Below are positions 7,621 to 13,218 of a stretch of DNA of 13,218 nt, one piece after another (positions within the stretch are counted from its first letter, which is position 1; each line of letters starts with the position of its first letter). The position numbers and the translations under genes are program-made. The notes under the pieces were generated by a model. The model worked only from the letters and a program-made list of their open reading frames with translations, was not told where the DNA came from and ran no database searches. The stretch is from Bacteroidota bacterium (GTDB lineage Bacteria > Bacteroidota > Bacteroidia > UKL13-3). The DNA lies in the NCBI GenBank assembly GCA_947462865.1, contig CANHRW010000037.1, positions 1-13,218 of the forward strand, given 5' to 3'.

Positions 7621-10600
7621 GTATTCGTTAATCAATTTAACTTACAAAACTGGGGGCATCCTGTTCTGTATTTCATTGGAAAGCTTATTGCATTCCTATT
7701 ATTTATGCTGCTTTGTACAATGCCCTCAAAGGCTCAAAAAACAGCAATTTATGAAGATGAAGTTCGTTATTATAACAGAGGTTTAGAACTTTTTGACAAA
7801 GAAAAATATGCGGCAGCCTTTACGCATTTTAATTGGTATGTAGGCTTAGGTAAGTCTCCGCAATTGAAAATAAAATCGGAGTATTATGCTGCAACATGTG
7901 CCATGGAATTGTTTAGCCAAGATGCAGAACAATTACTCAAAAACATCATGGCTAAGTACCCTGAAAATAACTCGGCTAAATTAGCTGTGTTTCAGCTAGG
8001 GAAACTTCATTATCGTGCAAAAAATAACAAAGAAGCCGTTAAATGGCTTCAAAAAGTTGATCCGAGCTATTTATCTGAAATTGACAGAATTGAATTCTAT
8101 TTTACTTCAGGTTATTGCCATTTTAAAGTAAATCAATTTGAAGCATCTAAAAAATCATTCATCGTCATCAAAGATACCAAAAGCAAGTTTTATGATGCCG
8201 CTAATTATTACTATGCATATGTATGTTACCAGTCAAAAGATTTTGAAGAAGCCCTGACTCATTTTAAGCGGGTTCAATCGCACAAAACATTTGGCCCACT
8301 TTCTACAGTTTACGTGGCACAAATTTATTTTTCTAGAAAACAATTCGAATCAGTTATCAATTATTGCGACACCATCACCAATAAAGAATTGGCCATAGAT
8401 GTAGCCGGAATTTTAGGACAATCCTATTTTAACCTTCATCAATATGCTAAGGCAGTACCTTACCTGGAGATCTTTATGAAAGATGCCCCAGTCATGCCTA
8501 AAAATGAAGATTACTACCAATTAGGTATTTCCTATTACAAAACGGCACAATACGCCCAAGCAATAGATCAATTGTTAAAAATTGAACAAGCGTCCGATAC
8601 GCTCAAACAAGCAGTTTGGTTTGCTTTGGCCGATTCATACATTAAGGTTCAGAAAAAAAACAATGCGTTATCGGCATTCAATAAAAGCTATGAAGCCAAT
8701 GCTTATTCAGAACTTGGAGAACAATCATTGTTTAACAGTGCCCGAATAGCTGAAGAATTGAATTTTCAAGGACAAGCCATGCAAACTTATGCTCGTTTTC
8801 TAGACAGTTTTCCTGCTAGTAAATATGCAAATGAGGCGCGCACAAATCTTGGAAACCTACTGTTAAATGCCAGAAATTATAAAGAAGCCATTCGCATTTT
8901 AGAACATATCAACAACCCCGGTAAAGCCGAAAAAATCTTACTACAAAAAGTCTATTATTTTAGAGCTGAAGAGTTGTATTTAAACAACCAAATTGAAGAG
9001 GCTAAAACTTTATTTGAGAAAAATGTAAGTATCCGTTTAGACGCAAATACATTGGCACTTTCTACGTTTTGGCTAGCTGAAATTGCATACAAACAAAATC
9101 AATTTAAAGAGGCTATTTCCTTATATTTAACCGCACAAGAAATACCTGAATTTAAAACAAGTAAATATTATTCAGGTTCATTTTATGAGAAAGCTTATGC
9201 CCTATTAAAAACAGAAGATTATGAGTCTGCAGTAGCTAGTTTTAAACAATACGTTAAAATTAGTCAATTAGATAAAAATCCTGAAATTTACACTGATGCC
9301 GTTATTCGTATTGCCGATTGCTACTTTGTTTCAAAACAATACCAATTTGCCATAGATTACTACGACAAGGTCATTCAGAATAGTTTGAATGGTTCAGATT
9401 ACGCATTATTCCAAAAAGCATTGATTTTGGGTGTAATGAACCGTTATGAAGAAAAAAGTGTTGTTTTAAAATCTTTGATTAAAACATACCCTAAATCGCC
9501 TTACATTGATGATGCGGTATTTGAAAGTGCCAATTTACATTTGCTCAACGAAAAATATGAACTGGCTGTTGCAGAGTTTAATGAACTCATTTCAAAATAC
9601 CCAAGAAGTATTTATATCAGAAAAGCTAAGTTAAACAAAGCGCTTTCGTTGTTCAATCTTAAAAATGATGAAGAAGCATTAGCTGTTTTAAAACAACTCA
9701 TCACCGATTTTCCAAATTCTGAAGAAGCAATACAGGGCTTGTTATTGGTTAAAAATATACTTGTCAATAAAGGAGAGGGTGAAGCCTACATTGAATTTGT
9801 AAACGTGCTACCTCACATGGTATTGGCTCCAAGCACACAAGATTCATTGTCATATGAAGCTGCTTTTAACTTATATAAAAACAATGAACTTCAAAAAGCT
9901 GCAAAATCATTGGGTAGTTACATTAACAAGTTTCCTGGAGGTTTCTTTATTCTCAAAGCAAATTATTTTAAAGCTGAAGCCGATTATACTTTAAAAAATT
10001 ATGATGCCGCCTTGGTGCATTATGAATATGTTGCCAATGCACTCAGAAGTGATTTCACTGAAAGAGCAACCAGGCAGGCTGCTACACTCAACTATATGAA
10101 AAAGCAATACGACCAAGCCTATACATTTTATGCAGCATTGGAGCGAATTGCGTCAAATAAAGACAATACATTGGTTGCTTTGTTAGGTCAAATGCGAAGC
10201 AGTGTCAATCAAGGTAAACAAGATTCAGCTGCAAATGCTGCCTTTAAATACATCAATTCGGGAATGGGATTGAAAGATCCAATGGTAGAAGCTCACCTTC
10301 AAATTGGAAGGTATTACATGGCTCACAATAAATCTGATTCCGCACAACTGTCGTTTCAGTATATTTTAAAAGAAAGTAAACTCATTTTTGCCGCAGAGGC
10401 AAAGTACAATATGGCACTGATTCAATTCCAGAAAAAAGAGTACAAAGCTACGCAAAAACTCATTTTTGATTTGGCAGACCATTTCAGTGCATTTGAATTA
10501 TGGGTTGCCAAAGCCTATCAGTTATTAGCAGAAACCTATGTGAAACAGAATGATTTTTTTCAGGCAAAAGCTACTTTACAGAGTTTAATAGACAATTATG

Positions 10601-10725
10601 AAGGCGAAGAAATTACCAATGCTTGTAAAGTGCGCATGTTAGAAATTATTGAAATAGAAAACCAACAAAAAAATACTCAAAAACAACAAGTGGAACAAAG
10701 AATCAATCAACATGAAAACAAATAA
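7615..10725 (+). CDS. Large secreted tetratricopeptide-repeat protein
   Basis: This 1036-residue protein has a long-n-region signal peptide (hydrophobic about 17-36, cleavage after SKA at 40). Cys34 is preceded by Leu-Leu, not a good lipobox, so a soluble periplasmic or outer-membrane-associated protein is expected. From about residue 50 to 1010 it is almost entirely helical TPR-like repeats. Clear B-helices include FEEALTHFKRV (210), AKAVPYLEIFMKD (278), YKEAIRILEHI (422), FKEAISLYLTAQE (497), YESAVASFKQYVK (536), YELAVAEFNELIS (648) and DEEALAVLKQLI (685). Several are followed by the Y-P-x-S or F-P-x-S pattern of YbgF- and BamD-type TPRs (about 625, 662, 699, 773). A Gln-rich charged tail (1015-1036) ends it. 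Such superhelices bind other proteins; no catalytic motif is visible. It probably scaffolds an envelope complex with the receptor upstream and the barrel protein, whose start codon lies 14 bases inside its 3' end. No gene name can be assigned. Confidence 0.85.
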   Translation: MRVFVNQFNLQNWGHPVLYFIGKLIAFLLFMLLCTMPSKAQKTAIYEDEVRYYNRGLELFDKEKYAAAFTHFNWYVGLGKSPQLKIKSEYYAATCAMELFSQDAEQLLKNIMAKYPENNSAKLAVFQLGKLHYRAKNNKEAVKWLQKVDPSYLSEIDRIEFYFTSGYCHFKVNQFEASKKSFIVIKDTKSKFYDAANYYYAYVCYQSKDFEEALTHFKRVQSHKTFGPLSTVYVAQIYFSRKQFESVINYCDTITNKELAIDVAGILGQSYFNLHQYAKAVPYLEIFMKDAPVMPKNEDYYQLGISYYKTAQYAQAIDQLLKIEQASDTLKQAVWFALADSYIKVQKKNNALSAFNKSYEANAYSELGEQSLFNSARIAEELNFQGQAMQTYARFLDSFPASKYANEARTNLGNLLLNARNYKEAIRILEHINNPGKAEKILLQKVYYFRAEELYLNNQIEEAKTLFEKNVSIRLDANTLALSTFWLAEIAYKQNQFKEAISLYLTAQEIPEFKTSKYYSGSFYEKAYALLKTEDYESAVASFKQYVKISQLDKNPEIYTDAVIRIADCYFVSKQYQFAIDYYDKVIQNSLNGSDYALFQKALILGVMNRYEEKSVVLKSLIKTYPKSPYIDDAVFESANLHLLNEKYELAVAEFNELISKYPRSIYIRKAKLNKALSLFNLKNDEEALAVLKQLITDFPNSEEAIQGLLLVKNILVNKGEGEAYIEFVNVLPHMVLAPSTQDSLSYEAAFNLYKNNELQKAAKSLGSYINKFPGGFFILKANYFKAEADYTLKNYDAALVHYEYVANALRSDFTERATRQAATLNYMKKQYDQAYTFYAALERIASNKDNTLVALLGQMRSSVNQGKQDSAANAAFKYINSGMGLKDPMVEAHLQIGRYYMAHNKSDSAQLSFQYILKESKLIFAAEAKYNMALIQFQKKEYKATQKLIFDLADHFSAFELWVAKAYQLLAETYVKQNDFFQAKATLQSLIDNYEGEEITNACKVRMLEIIEIENQQKNTQKQQVEQRINQHENK

Positions 10726-12403
10726 TTATAGCTTATATAAAATGCTGTTTGGACTCTGTTTGCTTGGCTTACAAACCCAGTCTGTAGCGCAGATTAAAGA
10801 CAGTATAATAGACAACAGCGTGGTTGATGTAGTTAAAACATTTAAACCAATTTTATCTGATGCCATTAAAATTCCAATTCAACCCAATCCAGATAAACCA
10901 GAAACCAAAAAACCAGTCTACATCTATGATTTAGATGTTCAAACAGTACAAATAGCACCCAATATTTATACCATTAAACCTTTGAGTTTAGGCACCTCGC
11001 TGCTACCCAAGTTAAAGAACAATTATTCAAAAATTGGGTTCGGTAATTACAACAGTCCTTTGGTAGAATTTTATTTAAACACTGTAAGAAATAAGCAAAT
11101 GAGGGCTGGTATTTTTTACAAACATATTTCTGCAAATGGAAATGAAAATGAAAATGAAACCAATTTTAGTAACAATACCCTTCATGGTAATTTCAATTAT
11201 TTTAAATCGAATCAACGATATACAGTTGACGCTTATTACCACAGAAATAGGGTACAATTGTATGGCAGACCTGATAGTTTTGAATTTAACGCTGACCAAG
11301 GAAAAATTGTTTACAATTTAATAGACGTTAAAGCTGGGGCAAGCAATACCCCAAAAGATAGTGCCAGTTTTTCACACCAAACACAAGTACATTATTACAG
11401 TTACAGCAATCAAGCCAAACAGCAAGAAAACAATTTGGGAATTTATACAACCTTAACAAAAAGCTTTGAGCAATTACCCGTAGCGCTTCAAGCAGGATTT
11501 AGAATGAACCAATATGATTCGGCTGGAACTGCATACAACAGACGTTTTTTTTATTTAAACCCTGAAATAAAATTAGAAGAAAATAACTACTATTTAAAGG
11601 CCGGATTCAACACTTTTTTTGAAACCGATAGTACCGATTCAAAAGGATATTTTTTTCCAAAAGCTGAAGCGGGTTTCCAAATTATACCCAAAATGTTTGA
11701 GGTTTTTGGAGGATTAACGGGCAATGTACAGGTGAATACCTTTAGAAGCATTACTACGGAAAATCCATTTATTCAGAACCCTATTCAAAGCAATACCGTT
11801 CATAAATTAGAACTTTATGGAGGCTTCAAAGGACAACTCAGTCCACAATGTGGTTTTCATATACAAAGTTCATCTAGCCAATTAGAAAACAACTTGTATT
11901 TTATATACAGAGCCCAAGATTCTTTAAAGCTTACAGACCCAAGTGCTGGTTCTCAAATAGCCGTTTATGATGGAACAAAGGGTACATTGACACAATTGCA
12001 AATTCATGTGTATTACCAAAAAGGTGAAAAATGGAGAATCAATATGAGTACCTTCATCAATAATTACAAAATGGACAAACTAACTGATGCATTTGGAAGA
12101 GCTGAATTTGAAAGCAAATTAAATATCTGGTACAATATTGCTGATAAAATTTACACCAAGTTTGACTTGTTTTATATTGGTGAAAGAGCCTTTGGTTCAA
12201 ATACAATCAGCAATTTAACACCGGTTAAAAGAGGCCTAATGAATGCTTATACCGATGTCAACTTAGGATTTGAATACCGTTACAAAAAACACATTTCTAC
12301 CTTTTTGCAACTCAACAATTTAACGAACAACAATTACCAACGCTGGGCAGCTTATACCAATTATAGGTTTAATTTAATGGCCGGATTTACATTTACTTTT
12401 TAA
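10712..12403 (+). CDS. Putative outer-membrane beta-barrel protein without plug domain
   Basis: This 563-residue protein has a signal peptide at 1-26 (MLFGLCLLGLQTQSVA, then QIKD). A short periplasmic N-terminus follows, with the segment VVDVVKTFKPILSDAIKIP (37-55) and a Pro/Lys-rich linker (56-69). The rest alternates aromatic and polar residues in strands of beta-barrel type, for example SKIGFGNYNSPLVEFYLNT (106-124), and ends in NLMAGFTFTF with the terminal Phe used as an outer-membrane assembly signal. No plug domain or carboxypeptidase-like domain is present, so although such proteins are often labelled TonB-dependent receptors, it is more safely called an outer-membrane barrel. The VVK-x-(F/Y)-K-P-x-x-SDA segment resembles, from memory, a motif at the same place in Bacteroidota homologues. 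Its ATG overlaps the TPR gene by 14 bases, so the two are probably translationally coupled and work together. Substrate and role are unknown. Confidence 0.75.
   Translation: MKTNNYSLYKMLFGLCLLGLQTQSVAQIKDSIIDNSVVDVVKTFKPILSDAIKIPIQPNPDKPETKKPVYIYDLDVQTVQIAPNIYTIKPLSLGTSLLPKLKNNYSKIGFGNYNSPLVEFYLNTVRNKQMRAGIFYKHISANGNENENETNFSNNTLHGNFNYFKSNQRYTVDAYYHRNRVQLYGRPDSFEFNADQGKIVYNLIDVKAGASNTPKDSASFSHQTQVHYYSYSNQAKQQENNLGIYTTLTKSFEQLPVALQAGFRMNQYDSAGTAYNRRFFYLNPEIKLEENNYYLKAGFNTFFETDSTDSKGYFFPKAEAGFQIIPKMFEVFGGLTGNVQVNTFRSITTENPFIQNPIQSNTVHKLELYGGFKGQLSPQCGFHIQSSSSQLENNLYFIYRAQDSLKLTDPSAGSQIAVYDGTKGTLTQLQIHVYYQKGEKWRINMSTFINNYKMDKLTDAFGRAEFESKLNIWYNIADKIYTKFDLFYIGERAFGSNTISNLTPVKRGLMNAYTDVNLGFEYRYKKHISTFLQLNNLTNNNYQRWAAYTNYRFNLMAGFTFTF
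11139..11160 (+). repeat. Short in-frame GAAAAT-type hexamer repeat
   Basis: About three copies of a GAAAAT unit encode alternating Asn and Glu (residues 143-149 of the barrel protein, GNENENET context), probably in a surface loop or periplasmic turn. Gain or loss of a unit would keep the frame and change loop length. The tract is short and may be chance in AT-rich coding DNA. Confidence 0.5.
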
Positions 12404-12413
12404 TTGAAAAAAC

Positions 12414-13218
12414 ATGGGATCATTTAAAGTTACTGGTGGCAAACAACTCAAAGGGGAATTGATTCCTCAAGGAGCAAAAAATGAAGCTTTACAAATTATT
12501 TCAGCTGTATTGTTAACTGAAGAAGAAGTCATCATCAGCAACATTCCCAATATTAGGGATGTCATGAAATTGATAGAACTCTTGGGAGAAATGGGCGTTC
12601 AAGTATTACAACTAGACGACGCTACATTTTCATTCAGAGCCAAAGACATCAATTTAGAATACTTGATCAGTGATGCATTCAAACAAAAAGGAGCCAGTTT
12701 ACGTGGTTCAATAATGATAATTGGCCCTTTATTGGCTCGATTTGGAAAGGCTTATATTCCTGAACCAGGAGGCGATAAAATTGGACGCAGACCCGTAGAT
12801 ACCCATTTGCGTGGATTTGAAAATTTAGGTGCCAAATTTGAACATTTATCTGGAGACCGTTTTTACAAAATAAACGCCAGTCATTTGCAAGGAACTTATA
12901 TGGTTTTGGATGAGGCCTCTGTAACAGGTACTGCAAATATTGTAATGGCAGCAACACTTGCCAAAGGTAAAACGAGCATTTACAACGCAGCAAGCGAACC
13001 ATATGTGCAGCAGTTATGCACCATGCTCAATGCAATGGGTGCCAAAATAACTGGAATAGGCTCTAATTTGTTACACATAGAGGGAGTCACTCAATTGGGA
13101 GGATGCAAACACCGAATGTTACCTGACATGATTGAAATTGGAAGTTTTATAGGGTTAGCAGCAACTACACAATCAGAAATTACCATTAAAAATTGTGCAA
13201 TAGATCGCTTAGGGGTCA
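12414..13218 (+). CDS. murA: UDP-N-acetylglucosamine 1-carboxyvinyltransferase, N-terminal 268 residues (cut by window edge)
   Basis: This cytoplasmic enzyme catalyses the first committed step of peptidoglycan precursor synthesis, adding enolpyruvate from PEP to UDP-GlcNAc. The visible part starts MGSFKVTGGKQLKGELIPQG. It carries the PEP/UDP-GlcNAc-binding Lys22-Asn23 (GAKNEAL), an Arg in LRGSI (97, matching E. coli Arg91), and the active-site loop PGGDKIGRRPVDTH (118-131) with Arg126 matching E. coli Arg120. In that loop Asp121 (codon 12774-12776) replaces the catalytic and fosfomycin-reactive Cys115 of E. coli. Later conserved segments are DEASVTGTANIVMAA (166-180) and LPDMIEIGSFIGLAA (236-250). 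The general-base Asp (E. coli Asp305) would lie beyond the window. The ATG is 10 bases after the stop of the barrel gene, so murA is probably read from the same transcript. The identity is secure; the Asp form predicts intrinsic fosfomycin insensitivity. Confidence 0.96.
   Translation, partial: MGSFKVTGGKQLKGELIPQGAKNEALQIISAVLLTEEEVIISNIPNIRDVMKLIELLGEMGVQVLQLDDATFSFRAKDINLEYLISDAFKQKGASLRGSIMIIGPLLARFGKAYIPEPGGDKIGRRPVDTHLRGFENLGAKFEHLSGDRFYKINASHLQGTYMVLDEASVTGTANIVMAATLAKGKTSIYNAASEPYVQQLCTMLNAMGAKITGIGSNLLHIEGVTQLGGCKHRMLPDMIEIGSFIGLAATTQSEITIKNCAIDRLGV

Noticed and set aside
7579..7625. Intrinsic terminator after the receptor gene
   Set aside because: The inverted repeat at 7590-7620 has no following T run and overlaps the next coding sequence, so it is not a standard terminator.
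5272..10725. A SusC/SusD glycan-uptake pair
   Set aside because: The receptor is shorter than SusC, and the next gene is a 1036-residue TPR protein without lipobox; SusD proteins are TPR-containing lipoproteins of about 500-600 residues.
11075..11321. Small open frames on both strands within the barrel gene (11075-11299 minus, 11136-11321 plus)
   Set aside because: They arise from the hexamer repeat region and overlap a gene with signal peptide and barrel features; nothing supports their expression.
12679..13002. 107-codon minus-strand open frame inside murA
   Set aside because: murA is an unmistakable conserved enzyme on the plus strand; the antisense frame encodes a low-complexity Leu/Gln-rich sequence without recognisable features.
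1..13218. Mobile elements, CRISPR arrays, tRNA or rRNA genes, or a defence system
   Set aside because: No transposase or integrase motifs, regularly spaced repeats, cloverleaf-like sequences or defence domains were seen; almost all bases are in envelope and polysaccharide genes.

Overview
The window looks like chromosomal DNA of a member of the Bacteroidota (Bacteroidetes), probably a free-living relative of the Flavobacteriia or Sphingobacteriia. The evidence is AT-rich coding sequence with many AAA, TTT and AAT codons, no Shine-Dalgarno motifs before start codons, and signal peptides ending in Ala-Gln. It also includes a TonB-dependent receptor with an N-terminal carboxypeptidase-regulatory-like domain, a TAnnTTTG-type promoter element, and a MurA with an Asp in place of the usual catalytic Cys. 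The genus cannot be told from the sequence alone. All genes but the two at the window edges are complete. No RNA gene, insertion sequence, CRISPR array or phage gene was seen.

Region 1 (1-5134, minus strand) is a tightly packed polysaccharide assembly and export operon read right to left: a Wza-like outer-membrane export protein with six SLBB repeats (2672-5134), a Wzz-like chain-length protein without a kinase domain (1611-2672), a Wzy/O-antigen-ligase-like membrane polymerase (368-1627) and the N-terminal third of a Wzx-like flippase (1-365, running off the window). Overlaps of 1 and 17 bases and a 2-base gap indicate one transcript. Together they form the core of a Wzx/Wzy-dependent surface or secreted polysaccharide pathway: flip the lipid-linked repeat unit, polymerise it, set the length, export it. 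Any glycosyltransferases must lie beyond the left edge.

Region 2 (5135-5271) is a 137-base divergent intergenic region with candidate promoters for both directions. The rightward -7-like box lies only 8 bases before the receptor start codon, which suggests a very short or absent leader.

Region 3 (5272-13218, plus strand) is a second compact operon: a TonB-dependent receptor (5272-7578), a 1036-residue secreted TPR repeat protein (7615-10725), a plug-less outer-membrane beta-barrel protein (10712-12403) and the start of murA (12414-13218, truncated by the window). Spacings are +36, -14 and +10 bases. The first three products are envelope proteins of unknown substrate joined to an essential peptidoglycan precursor enzyme, so an envelope-maintenance role is a reasonable but unproven inference. 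A perfect 8-bp inverted repeat buries the start codon of the TPR gene in a possible hairpin.

Most of the window is recognisable. The least explained parts are the receptor/TPR/barrel trio, the start-codon hairpin and the near-leaderless promoter. No clear-cut novel defence or mobile system was found.
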